From a virus, in the IMG/VR virus record IMGVR_UViG_3300035698_013945, positions 1-38,515 of that record: a stretch of 38,515 bases of DNA. One strand, written 5' to 3'. The notes under the pieces were generated by a model. It did no database searches and had not been told where the DNA came from. It saw nothing but the letters and a program-made list of their open reading frames with translations. Position numbers and translations under genes: made by a program. The first letter of the stretch is position 1. Each line of letters opens with the position of its first letter. Positions 13,104-21,247 of this stretch are shown here, one piece after another.

Positions 13104-14584
13104 CACCAGAAGAAAAGGTGGACGCAGTTCACACTTGTGTAGACATGGCCGGTCCCAAGATGATTCAGCACTACTTGTCGAAAGGTAAAAATGCGTTCAA
13201 ATGCCAAGCAGACGTGATGGAGTATGTTTCAGCTTTCCGCGAACCTGTCATCGGTACCAAGAAAATCTGTAACCAGCCCGACCATTGCCCACAGAGTGAC
13301 GTGTTTGTCGATATCCTAACCGGAAAACAGAATTACACCATCACATGGGCAAACCGTGGATCTTCAAAAACTTACGGTGCCGGACTGATCATCTTCACCA
13401 AGTCCAACCTGTTCAAAAAAATGCAAACCAACATTCTCGGCGCGAGTGAACAGCAGTCAAAGTTGGCGTATGCGGCAATGGATGGCTTTTGGGACATCAC
13501 CGGTTTACGCGACAAGGTGCTGGTGAAAGATCCCGAGGTGCACCGGACACAATGGAAAAACGGCTCCCAGGTAAACATCCTCACAGCATCCATGAAAGCG
13601 GTACGTGGACCACACCCGCAGTCGTTGCATCTGGATGAACTGGATGAGATGGAAGACGCGATATATCAGTCGGCGTTATCACAACCGCAGGCAAACTACG
13701 GTATACCAGCATCCATCCATATTTGGAGTACCAACCATCAAGCAGTAGGCCTCATGGATGCTGCCATCGAGATGGCGAAGAAAAACCAACTGTACAAGCT
13801 GTACAAGTACTGCATCTGGGAATGTATCGCGTCATGCGTCGGTGTGTATGAGTGTTCCACATGCCCGTTGTCATCGATATGCCCCGGTCCACAAGTCAAA
13901 GGGGCAGACGGCTACTATCAACCAGCCGACCTTTCAGCCAAACTGCTAACCTTGTCATTCGAAGTATTTCAACGGGAGTGGTTGTGCATCAAGGTAGGTT
14001 TCGGCGACACGGTGTACGAAGACCAGTATGACCCGGAGAAACATATTCTGCGTGAATACCCGGTGAACTATGAGCGTCCCGTCTACCTATCGATTGACTG
14101 GGGTGGAGATGCACCGTTTTCGGTCGGGGTGTGGCAAAATGACCCCGAGTTGGACATGTGGGTCCGCGTAGATGAAGTGTTCAAAGCCAAAACATCCAAT
14201 ACTGTCATTATGGAAATGGCAAGAGAACGACGTTGGTGGAAACTGATCAAAGGGGTGGTAGCTGACCCGGCCAGACCAGATCTGTTTACCGACTGGGGCC
14301 ACGCCGGTATTGAAATGACCCGGGCGAATAATGCCTACGATGAAGGCTTGGATGCGGTAAAGAACGCCTTGGCTCCGATGAAAGGCCCACCCAAGATCGG
14401 GTTCAGCAGCAGGTGTCAAAACGTCATTCGGGAATTCAGTACCTATAAGTCCCGTGACGGTAAACCATTGAAGAAAGATGACCATTGTATGGATGAAGTA
14501 CGCTACTTTACCATGTGGAAGGTCGCAGACAACGACGGAGACGACTTCTTTGGCACATCCAATGCCAACGTGATGCCAAGTTGA
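13100..14584 (+). CDS. terL: Terminase large subunit
   Basis: 494 residues from GTG 13100. The ATPase has a deviant Walker A, ANRGSSKT (about 84-92), and Walker B SLHLDELDEM with its catalytic Glu. A four-Cys insert (CVGVYECSTCPLSSIC, about 245-260) could bind zinc and is unusual. The RNase H-fold nuclease starts at SIDWGG (Asp near 332), continues with VVADPARPD and ends with DDHCMDEVRY, giving the expected acidic residues. It packages DNA into the prohead through the portal encoded next. There is no adjacent HNH gene. Confidence 0.93.
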   Translation: MTPEEKVDAVHTCVDMAGPKMIQHYLSKGKNAFKCQADVMEYVSAFREPVIGTKKICNQPDHCPQSDVFVDILTGKQNYTITWANRGSSKTYGAGLIIFTKSNLFKKMQTNILGASEQQSKLAYAAMDGFWDITGLRDKVLVKDPEVHRTQWKNGSQVNILTASMKAVRGPHPQSLHLDELDEMEDAIYQSALSQPQANYGIPASIHIWSTNHQAVGLMDAAIEMAKKNQLYKLYKYCIWECIASCVGVYECSTCPLSSICPGPQVKGADGYYQPADLSAKLLTLSFEVFQREWLCIKVGFGDTVYEDQYDPEKHILREYPVNYERPVYLSIDWGGDAPFSVGVWQNDPELDMWVRVDEVFKAKTSNTVIMEMARERRWWKLIKGVVADPARPDLFTDWGHAGIEMTRANNAYDEGLDAVKNALAPMKGPPKIGFSSRCQNVIREFSTYKSRDGKPLKKDDHCMDEVRYFTMWKVADNDGDDFFGTSNANVMPS

Positions 14585-14610
14585 CATAAGCGGTTGCTGG
14601 TGAGTATCCT
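14581..14610 (+). promoter_or_regulatory. Possible sigma70 promoter before portal
   Basis: TTGACA (14581-14586, perfect -35) is followed after 18 bases by TATCCT (14605-14610, 4 of 6 matches to the -10). It overlaps the terminase stop. The -10 is weak and inside a hairpin element, so this is tentative. Confidence 0.3.
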
Positions 14611-14629
14611 CTGGTCACACGGAGGATAC
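14604..14629 (+). promoter_or_regulatory. Hairpin enclosing the portal ribosome binding site
   Basis: GTATCCTC (14604-14611) pairs perfectly with GAGGATAC (14622-14629) around a ten-base loop. The GGAGG site (14621-14625) for ATG 14635 lies within the 3' arm, so folding would hide it and lower or time portal synthesis. Confidence 0.7.
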
Positions 14630-14634
14630 CGTTC

Positions 14635-15999
14635 ATGGATATGTCAACACGCCTACGATCTACATTAGACACGGTTAGCGGTTTTCTACGTATGTCAGCA
14701 TTCCACATGGCTGATGCGGTAACTGATACCGATTCCGACTCCGATAAAAACCCCCAGTACACCAACACCTACAAAACGTATGCCAAAGCCACTCAGGCGC
14801 TGTCCGATCGGTATAATGGTATTGCAGACTTCGGCAACCTGTTGATCGGTAACCTGGTAGACGTGCGCGCCGCTTTCACTACCGGCGAGGGTATCGCGAT
14901 ACGCGAAAAAATCCCCGGTACCGCTGAAGACGAGTTACAGTATATTCTTGAGTTTGCCGAATTCGATGATCTCGATGAGAGTGTAAAGACGTGGGCGCGG
15001 GAAACTGAAATAGAAGGTCAGTTCTTCGCCGTCATACTTGATCCGGATACCAGTAACCCATACCCGCGTGTTCGAATGATGCCATGGTTGGTGTTCAAAT
15101 ACGAAGTTACGGCTGACGCTGGTGATTACGAAAACGCCACTTCGGTAAAGTACTACTCTGACGGTAATAGCAATGCGTCAACCACGATTGGCACTGGTTC
15201 CAACATCGTAACCGTGTACCCGCCGAACTTCGTATTCCAAGGTTTCTCCAACCGGGTCGCGTTACCATCACAACCACAGCAGTCGAAACTTGCACATGTT
15301 CTCGGTATGCTGGACAAGATGGAGCAGACGCTGAATGATTGGCGATCGATCATTAACCTGTCCGCCAGTCCCACCCCATTTTTCCACGCTGACACGCCCG
15401 AGGCTGCCAAGAAAATAAAAACCGCTATCGACGGTGGTAACTGGACCTTCGGTAAAGCGATCGTCAGTACCGGTGATTTCAGTATGGTATCGGCTGACCT
15501 CAGTGGTCTCGAAGGTGCGCGCCAACTGGTAGAGACCTACGTCAAAGAGATATCTGGCACCTGTGGTGTCCCGGTTCACTTCCTTGGTTACCCCGACTTG
15601 ATGTCCAACCGGTCTACCGCTGAAAATCTCATGGAGTCCGTCACTGCTGCCACGGTCTACGAGCGGATAATCTGGCAAGGTATCATGGAAACATTGTTTT
15701 CCCGTGTACTGACGATAGCCAACGAAACGCGGCCAGAGGATAAACAGTTCAACACCGAAGCTATCACGGCTGACTTCCCGCAGGTATCCAAGCAAAAGCT
15801 TGAGCAGCTTGTCGACGTTTACGGGCAACTGAAGCAAATGGGACTCATGTCCAAACAGACTGCGATTCGCATGATACCAGGGATCGATCCCAAGGTAGAG
15901 ATGGCGTTGATCAAAGAAGAGATGGAAGCTGAACAAGCCCTACTGCTTACGATGGAACCGGATTCACAACTGCCCAATGGCGCGGTTGAGGGAGAATAG
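14635..15999 (+). CDS. Portal protein
   Basis: 454 residues. It shows the usual portal pattern: helical N-terminus, a central beta/helix section, and the SGTCGVPVHFLGYPDL stretch (about 304) followed by SNRSTAENLMES, which is very common in siphovirus portals, then a charged helical end (EEMEAEQALL). It forms the dodecameric DNA channel at one prohead vertex and docks the terminase. Start ATG 14635 follows GGAGG; a second Met codon two residues later is possible. It is separated from the terminase by 50 bases containing a hairpin. Confidence 0.9.
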   Translation: MDMSTRLRSTLDTVSGFLRMSAFHMADAVTDTDSDSDKNPQYTNTYKTYAKATQALSDRYNGIADFGNLLIGNLVDVRAAFTTGEGIAIREKIPGTAEDELQYILEFAEFDDLDESVKTWARETEIEGQFFAVILDPDTSNPYPRVRMMPWLVFKYEVTADAGDYENATSVKYYSDGNSNASTTIGTGSNIVTVYPPNFVFQGFSNRVALPSQPQQSKLAHVLGMLDKMEQTLNDWRSIINLSASPTPFFHADTPEAAKKIKTAIDGGNWTFGKAIVSTGDFSMVSADLSGLEGARQLVETYVKEISGTCGVPVHFLGYPDLMSNRSTAENLMESVTAATVYERIIWQGIMETLFSRVLTIANETRPEDKQFNTEAITADFPQVSKQKLEQLVDVYGQLKQMGLMSKQTAIRMIPGIDPKVEMALIKEEMEAEQALLLTMEPDSQLPNGAVEGE

Positions 16000-16001
16000 A
16001 T

Positions 16002-16529
16002 ATGGCGACCCTGACATTGACCACGTTCATTCAGCGAGTAGCAGCACGAAAACCCACCACGTTGACCGGTGTGGCCACGGTGACACAGATTTCCACACCA
16101 CTGCACCCGGGTAACTATCTGAGTGCTGGTGACACGGTAGATCTTGGCGACAACTATCTGGTTGAAGATATCCTTACCAGCGATGCGATACTCAATGCTA
16201 TCTCAGCCGCAACGATCATAGCCACCGATACCGGTACACTGGATATCCAGTCGGCATCTCGTAATACGGTGACTTCTGCGGCCAACATCAAGTCGGCCAT
16301 TGTGACTGGTGCCACTGCGGTAACCGGGTTTTCCGGCACGGCAAGATCGCTACTGTTTCACTGCACATCAGCTTGCTACGTGTTGTTTGCCGCTACTGGA
16401 GACGTAGCAGACACTGACTTCTTGCTCCCAGCCAACCAGGTAATAGAAATCCCTGTTTCTGGTGTCGATAGGATTTCACAAAAACGCGAATCTGCCGACG
16501 GTCAGATGTACATTATGGAGTTGGAGTAG
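16002..16529 (+). CDS. Hypothetical structural protein
   Basis: 175 residues, starting two bases after the portal stop and preceded by GAGGGAG. The composition is rich in Thr, Ala, Ser and Val with alternating beta-like segments (NAISAATIIATDTGTLDI, SLLFHCTSACYVLFA), typical of phage head or decoration proteins. The C-terminal part (LPANQVIEIPVSGVDRIS) resembles small beta-sandwich domains found in virion proteins. No family can be named with confidence. Confidence 0.7.
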   Translation: MATLTLTTFIQRVAARKPTTLTGVATVTQISTPLHPGNYLSAGDTVDLGDNYLVEDILTSDAILNAISAATIIATDTGTLDIQSASRNTVTSAANIKSAIVTGATAVTGFSGTARSLLFHCTSACYVLFAATGDVADTDFLLPANQVIEIPVSGVDRISQKRESADGQMYIMELE

Positions 16530-16533
16530 CCGT

Positions 16534-17331
16534 ATGCCGGGTTTAGGTCTGGGCACAAGACTAACCAAAGCCGGTGGTAATGGAGCGACCACCACACCCA
16601 TCACGTCATTCTGGGCGTTAAACTTCGACGGTGATGACTACGCAATATCAACGGGTGCAGTGTCAGCGTTGTCAGGTAAGACGACTGGCTCGATGGCTGT
16701 GTGGGCGGACATCATAACAGGTGCGGTCGAGTGTATCCCATTAAGTCTTGCGGCGACGACATCGAGCAGCACGACAATTATGATCCGTAATTTTTATCGG
16801 GGCATCATAGTCTACTGCATTGTAGACGGCGCAACCCAATGGAAATGGACGGGAACAAGTCAGGTATCGGTAGACACATGGCATCACATTGCAATATCAC
16901 ACAACGGTACCACTCCGTCGTTCTTCATCGACTGCGTGCCTGATACAGGTGTATTCGATGATTCAACTAACCTCACCGCGTGGTGGAAGGACGTAGTAGA
17001 CGATGCAACGGTCAAGGCTAACGCAGTCTCTATTGGTTCAGGATGGGCGAATGGTTCAATCTCAAACCCGAATAAGGGTGAAGTCGCACAGGTAATATTC
17101 TCATCTGACGTGTGGGACTCTGCCGACGTGTGCCGCATCGGTCTCAAGAAAGACCTCCAAGACGAGAACCCGCTGGTGTACTACCCGATGCTGCCAGGAA
17201 GTGGTCAGATATGCAATGATAAATCAGGTAATGGCTTTAATGCTCAACTTGGTAGCACTTCTGGAAGTGATACAAACGATCCAACCTGGGTAGGTCCATA
17301 TACTGGCATCGGTGCCAGTGGCCCAACGTAA
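16534..17331 (+). CDS. LamG/concanavalin A-like lectin-domain protein
   Basis: 265 residues from ATG 16534, after GGAGTTGGAG. The domain pattern of a laminin-G/jelly-roll fold is clear: LNFDGDDYAI near the N-terminus, SMAVWADI, then WHHIAISHNGTTPSFFIDC, a typical DTWHHIA...NG.. strand pair, and DLQDENPLVYYPML toward the end. Such domains bind sugars or other ligands. A gene like this within the head operon may encode a surface-exposed head decoration or an adhesin that is added to the capsid. The alternative in-frame upstream ATG (16462) lies within the previous gene and is rejected. Confidence 0.8.
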   Translation: MPGLGLGTRLTKAGGNGATTTPITSFWALNFDGDDYAISTGAVSALSGKTTGSMAVWADIITGAVECIPLSLAATTSSSTTIMIRNFYRGIIVYCIVDGATQWKWTGTSQVSVDTWHHIAISHNGTTPSFFIDCVPDTGVFDDSTNLTAWWKDVVDDATVKANAVSIGSGWANGSISNPNKGEVAQVIFSSDVWDSADVCRIGLKKDLQDENPLVYYPMLPGSGQICNDKSGNGFNAQLGSTSGSDTNDPTWVGPYTGIGASGPT

Positions 17332-17346
17332 CACGGGAAGTCTGGT

Positions 17347-17625
17347 ATGAAACTCTGGCATAAAAACAGTAAAACGGCAAGCTGGGAAACCATCTATTAC
17401 AACGCAGCATCTGAATTGCTCGCGCAGGTTTCGGATTTGACACTCGGTATCCCAGCAGTTTACCAGAAACCGGATGGTCAGTTGATGGCGGTGTACACCC
17501 ATGACTTCTCAGCTATCCCTCTGGGTAAAATCAAAATGAGCGAAAAGCATGAGTTTTTGGGCCTTGGTTTTGCCACGGGTATACCAAACGACTGGAAACG
17601 TGTAGAGGAACAGGTAGATGCTTAA
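17347..17625 (+). CDS. Small hypothetical head-region protein
   Basis: 92 residues, ATG 17347 just after GGGAAG. It contains KTASWETIYYNAASELLAQ and MAVYTHDFSAIPLGKIKMS, no known motif, and no membrane segment. Its last eight bases overlap the scaffold/protease candidate. Function unknown; virion association is likely only from the neighbourhood. Confidence 0.65.
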   Translation: MKLWHKNSKTASWETIYYNAASELLAQVSDLTLGIPAVYQKPDGQLMAVYTHDFSAIPLGKIKMSEKHEFLGLGFATGIPNDWKRVEEQVDA

Positions 17626-18841
17626 AGTTATACGTCTACAGGCAGTGCATGCATCCATGGATCAAGCTGAGATTGAAACCATCATGGACGCGGTTACCAT
17701 TGCGGAGATCAAAAAGACTGACTCGAACCCGATGATCAAGGCTTACTCGGTAGGCCACGAAGGCATCGCTGACGGGTCGTTTAAAGCGGAAAAAGGTGAG
17801 AGTTATGTCAAATCCGCCATGCTCTACATGAAAGGGTTGATTTACGAGATCGCGGCCAAGATGAAGCCGAAAACCCCAGTCTTTTTTCAGCATTCTACCA
17901 AGGCAAACGAGAAGCGGATACAGGTAGGCCAAGTGGTCGGTACCGGGGTAATCGAAAAAGAAGGCAAGGAACACGCGGTCGCCGCAGTTCACATCTTACC
18001 AGCCCACATTGATGACCATCTGGATATCGCGAGCATCGAGACTAACTTGACAGCGGTGGAAGATCCCAGTGGTCAGGGGTATATCGCTACCGGCATAGAT
18101 TCAATCCCTGCACTGACAATATCGTCTTCCAAAATAGACGCACCCGGCTTCGAGGGTGCTACTATGTGGGGGATGTTTCGTGCACTACAAACAACGGAAG
18201 AGGACACGATGACTCAGGAACAGATTCTCAAAGCGATCGCCGACGGTAAGTTTACCCTGACAACTTTATTCGGTAAAGAAACCCTTCTGGCAGACGCTGA
18301 TGTGGTAGCCGCCATTGCGGAAAAGACACAAGCCTACCAGACCGCCGCTGACTCAGCCCAGCGTATGGCCACGGAACGTGATACAGCGTCCACAGCTAAG
18401 ATTGCTGAATTGGAAACCCAGATCGGCACCCTTACCGGCAATCTGACCAAAGCAACGTTGAAAGATACACTGGCCGAGGTGATCGGCGACACCAAGTTGC
18501 CGGCAAATCGTCAGAAGTTCATCGACACCCAGTTGACCGGCTTGGATATCAAGGGTACCACCCCGGAAGCGATCAAGGCTGAACTGCAAACATGGTATAC
18601 CGGACAGCAGACAGTCATGGATAGCTACGGGCTACCGACTGAAGATGCCCCCGTGGTACCGGGAGATCCGAATACCATCACGCCACCAATCAAAACACCA
18701 GTGGTAGCCCCACCGGGAAAAACACCCGTGAATGACGGCCTACCACCGGAATTGTCCCCGACCGGTAATGACCTTGTCAGTCCGGAATTTGCCGCAGTTT
18801 CGCAGCAGATCGCCGGAGCCGGACTCGCCATCAAAGAGTAA
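17618..18841 (+). CDS. Prohead protease/scaffold-like protein
   Basis: 407 residues. Residues 1-195 form a mixed alpha/beta domain (KTPVFFQHSTKANEKRIQVG, AVAAVHILPAHIDD, IASIETNL) placed where capsid maturation proteases occur; I cannot point to an unambiguous catalytic triad. Residues 197-320 are a scaffold-like helical part with a coiled coil (AQRMATERDTASTAKIAELE, QIGTLTGNL). The end is Pro-rich and flexible (VVPGDPNTITPPIKTP) with a short terminal helix, as in scaffolds that bind capsid subunits. Its position between portal and major capsid genes supports a head-assembly role. An internal start at 18209 is described separately. Confidence 0.7.
   Translation: MLKVIRLQAVHASMDQAEIETIMDAVTIAEIKKTDSNPMIKAYSVGHEGIADGSFKAEKGESYVKSAMLYMKGLIYEIAAKMKPKTPVFFQHSTKANEKRIQVGQVVGTGVIEKEGKEHAVAAVHILPAHIDDHLDIASIETNLTAVEDPSGQGYIATGIDSIPALTISSSKIDAPGFEGATMWGMFRALQTTEEDTMTQEQILKAIADGKFTLTTLFGKETLLADADVVAAIAEKTQAYQTAADSAQRMATERDTASTAKIAELETQIGTLTGNLTKATLKDTLAEVIGDTKLPANRQKFIDTQLTGLDIKGTTPEAIKAELQTWYTGQQTVMDSYGLPTEDAPVVPGDPNTITPPIKTPVVAPPGKTPVNDGLPPELSPTGNDLVSPEFAAVSQQIAGAGLAIKE
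18209..18841 (+). CDS. Possible nested scaffold protein, internal start
   Basis: ATG 18209 is in frame with the larger gene at its residue 198 and is preceded by GGAAGAGGA, ending four bases before it. Initiation here would give a 210-residue protein consisting of just the coiled-coil and Pro-rich scaffold portion. This is the arrangement of lambda C and Nu3, where scaffold is made from the 3' part of the protease gene. Inference from position and ribosome binding site. Confidence 0.4.
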   Translation: MTQEQILKAIADGKFTLTTLFGKETLLADADVVAAIAEKTQAYQTAADSAQRMATERDTASTAKIAELETQIGTLTGNLTKATLKDTLAEVIGDTKLPANRQKFIDTQLTGLDIKGTTPEAIKAELQTWYTGQQTVMDSYGLPTEDAPVVPGDPNTITPPIKTPVVAPPGKTPVNDGLPPELSPTGNDLVSPEFAAVSQQIAGAGLAIKE

Positions 18842-18865
18842 CCACTGTAAACAGGAGATAAAGCC

Positions 18866-19648
18866 ATGCCTTTCACCGACAGCACAAATGCTTTCAACAA
18901 CAGAATCGATGGGGTGCGTACCCACTCGTTCGTAGATGCCGCTCCCGCTGGGGATGTGGATGCTGGTGATGTGACACTCATCGAAGATTCCGTTGGAATC
19001 GCCTACAAAGATCAGGATGCGACTGAAGATGTTGCATTTATCTACTCCAGTAGAAACTATCTGTTTCCTTGCCAGAGTGCATCCGGAAGCAACTTCGAAG
19101 AGGGAAGCGCGGTCTATCTTGATCCGGATACCCTCAAAGCTTCTGCCACCTCGTCCAATGGAGCGTTCCGCTTCCTTGGAACGGTCCTTGTTCAGCCAGC
19201 ATCGTCCGCAGCCTCACTGGAGATCGATTTCGCCGGTGGCGCAGGTATCTTGCAGGACCAGACGGGTGTTGCTCGTGTACTTTCCACCACAGCCACGGTT
19301 ACTGAACTGAATGCCGGTAAGGTATTGATCGCAGGTGTGACTGGTATGGCACTGACCATCCACGGTTACCGGTTCATGTTTCACGGTATCGCGGCTGGTG
19401 CCACTACCCTCGATTTCGAAGACACGGCTACCAGCCCGGTAGCGGTTGTTAAAGTGGCGGTTGCTGCTGCGGCTGACACCGACATCGTTGGTTCATACGG
19501 TCCTCTTGACACGGGTGTTACCAGTGGTGCTGGCTTCGACACACCCTTGGGCGACGATGAGGGTCTCCAAGTCACGGTCACCGGAAGTACGTTGACCGGA
19601 ACCACGTCAGCAGACATTCAGTTCACATATTCTTGGTCCGCCACTTGA
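18866..19648 (+). CDS. Head decoration protein (DUF2190-like N-terminus)
   Basis: 260 residues, ATG 18866 after AGGAG. The first 125 residues, with VDAGDVTLIEDSVGIAYKDQDAT and FEEGSAVYLDPDTL, look like the small beta-barrel head-decoration fold found beside major capsid genes. Residues 130-260 form a second beta-sandwich-like domain (GMALTIHGYRFMFHG, LQVTVTGSTLTGTTS). The protein is almost free of Lys and Arg in its C-terminal half, hence acidic. It is likely bound on the capsid exterior. The gene for the major capsid protein follows by 42 bases. Confidence 0.75.
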   Translation: MPFTDSTNAFNNRIDGVRTHSFVDAAPAGDVDAGDVTLIEDSVGIAYKDQDATEDVAFIYSSRNYLFPCQSASGSNFEEGSAVYLDPDTLKASATSSNGAFRFLGTVLVQPASSAASLEIDFAGGAGILQDQTGVARVLSTTATVTELNAGKVLIAGVTGMALTIHGYRFMFHGIAAGATTLDFEDTATSPVAVVKVAVAAAADTDIVGSYGPLDTGVTSGAGFDTPLGDDEGLQVTVTGSTLTGTTSADIQFTYSWSAT

Positions 19649-19690
19649 TCGCGGTTGGCAACTTCAGCATTTACATCGTAGGAGATAAAA

Positions 19691-20707
19691 ATGAACACCC
19701 CTTTTGTATTCAATGATGCAGCATGGGCGAGAATTCGCCACGCTGTTCTCAACCCCCGTGATGCAACATCCGCCACGGTCATGCATAACGCCAAGGGGGC
19801 TATGACTCAGTGGCTTCAGCAGCCAGATGCCGCCATTGCCACAATCGGCGCACAGCGAATGCACGCAATGCACACCGCAACTCTGGGTGACTTTCCGGCA
19901 CAGGCACTGGATAATTGGCCAACACTCAGGAATATGCCGACCTATGACACGGCGTATCAGGAAATCTTCCATATCCGTGACTACACGTACACGAAAAAGA
20001 CCGGTTTCAACCTCAACGTGACCAAGACCGGGTTGTCTTTCTCGCTCACGGTTCCCGGTGAAGCCGCGAAAATCTACACGGCATCTGGTGAGCAGATGTA
20101 CGTGAAGTTCGACCGGTACACCGGTGGCCTCGGGTGGGATCTCACCGAACTGGAAGACAATGAGTTCTACGATCTCGAAGACCAGTCGACCGACTTCCGC
20201 AACAAGGCGGCACAAGATCGTGCCCAGGCCCATTATGACCTCATCGATGAGGTAGGTGCTGGTGGCGATGTCGGGTGGGGTGGCGTGTCTACTGATGATG
20301 CTGCACTACGTGATGCCAAGACGATCAACACCGCAGTACTCCAGATCATCAACGCCATGACAGGCACGTCCACGGTAATCGGTCTTGGCACCGAGTTTAT
20401 CGTTTTGGCCCCCTATAGTTTGCACTCTCGCATCAAGCATGCGTTGACATATAACTATCAGGATTCCGGTGGTTCTGAAAAAGCGGTATCCTACCGCGTG
20501 ACCCCACGTTACTCGACCATGCTCTCGGCAACTGATGTGTATTATGTCATCTTGCCGAAGAACAAGTTGGTCGGTGGTAACCGTCAGAATCTTCGTGTTG
20601 ACACACAGTCCGACGTTATTTCCAACTCACAGGTCTGGGTAGGTAGTATGCGCCATGCTGCAGCAATCGGAGACACCAATCAGGTCGTCCGTTGCGCCGT
20701 TGCATAG
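19691..20707 (+). CDS. Major capsid protein
   Basis: 338 residues, ATG 19691 after GGAG. The order in the head operon, the size, and the features FHIRDYTYTKKTGFN (E-loop-like beta region), DLEDQSTDFRNKAAQDRAQAHYDLI (long spine-like helix) and the C-terminal VIGLGTEFIVLAPY and DVYYVILPKNKLV strands fit an HK97-fold coat protein. No large N-terminal scaffold domain is seen, which agrees with a separate scaffold gene. Two strong hairpins follow the stop, consistent with a highly expressed gene ending a transcription segment. A specific family cannot be named by eye. Confidence 0.85.
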   Translation: MNTPFVFNDAAWARIRHAVLNPRDATSATVMHNAKGAMTQWLQQPDAAIATIGAQRMHAMHTATLGDFPAQALDNWPTLRNMPTYDTAYQEIFHIRDYTYTKKTGFNLNVTKTGLSFSLTVPGEAAKIYTASGEQMYVKFDRYTGGLGWDLTELEDNEFYDLEDQSTDFRNKAAQDRAQAHYDLIDEVGAGGDVGWGGVSTDDAALRDAKTINTAVLQIINAMTGTSTVIGLGTEFIVLAPYSLHSRIKHALTYNYQDSGGSEKAVSYRVTPRYSTMLSATDVYYVILPKNKLVGGNRQNLRVDTQSDVISNSQVWVGSMRHAAAIGDTNQVVRCAVA

Positions 20708-20714
20708 GTATTGT

Positions 20715-20741
20715 CGCGGGGGTTTCTCACTTTACCCCGCG
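20715..20741 (+). terminator. GC-rich hairpin after the capsid gene
   Basis: CGCGGGG (20715-20721) pairs with CCCCGCG (20735-20741) around a 13-base loop, seven bases after the stop. No T-run follows, so it may only attenuate transcription or protect the mRNA 3' end. Confidence 0.55.
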
Positions 20742-20749
20742 TATAGAGG

Positions 20750-20785
20750 GGCATCTGATACTTTCCCGTTGGGGTATCAGGTGCC
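20750..20785 (+). promoter_or_regulatory. 12-bp hairpin downstream of the first
   Basis: 20750-20761 pairs with 20774-20785 over 12 positions (one G-U) around a 12-base loop. It stands 21 bases before the next start codon and could act with the first hairpin as an mRNA stabiliser or attenuator. Confidence 0.6.
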
Positions 20786-20806
20786 TCCACACACTGGAGA
20801 CGCTAA

Positions 20807-21247
20807 ATGTCGATCGATGTAGGCACAAATTCATGGATCACACTGGTCGAGGCTGACACCTACTTTACCGATGAGCGGTATGACGTGGAAGGCCTCTGGA
20901 TTGCGACTACAGATGCGGCAAAGTCTGCCACACTGATCCAAGCCTACAGGGATCTGAATGCACCGGGGTTGTTCAGTTTTCCCACCACAGCCACCGATGA
21001 AATGGGGTGGGCACAGTCCGAACAGGCATTGATGTATCTGCAGCAGGGGTCAGCCGTCGACCGGAGATTGGCACTCCAAGCCCAAGGTGTCACGAAAGCC
21101 GGTATTTTCAAAGAGGAATACCGCCCCTACGATCAGGTTGCATCGATCATACTGGCACCACGCGCCTCCGGTTACCTGGGTGACTTGGTAAACGCCGACT
21201 ACGCATACTTGATCTACGTCGCGAGGGATGAAGATGCCACTACGTAA
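20807..21247 (+). CDS. Head-tail connector protein (DnaT-like adaptor family)
   Basis: 146 residues, ATG 20807 after GGAGA. The opening pattern (TNSWITLVEADTYFTDER...LWIATTDAAKSATLIQAYRDLN) and the following QSEQALMYLQ helix match the small helical protein often annotated as a DnaT-like ssDNA-binding protein, which in phage head operons is a head-completion adaptor beneath the portal. The identification rests on this pattern and on its place right after the capsid gene. Confidence 0.75.
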   Translation: MSIDVGTNSWITLVEADTYFTDERYDVEGLWIATTDAAKSATLIQAYRDLNAPGLFSFPTTATDEMGWAQSEQALMYLQQGSAVDRRLALQAQGVTKAGIFKEEYRPYDQVASIILAPRASGYLGDLVNADYAYLIYVARDEDATT

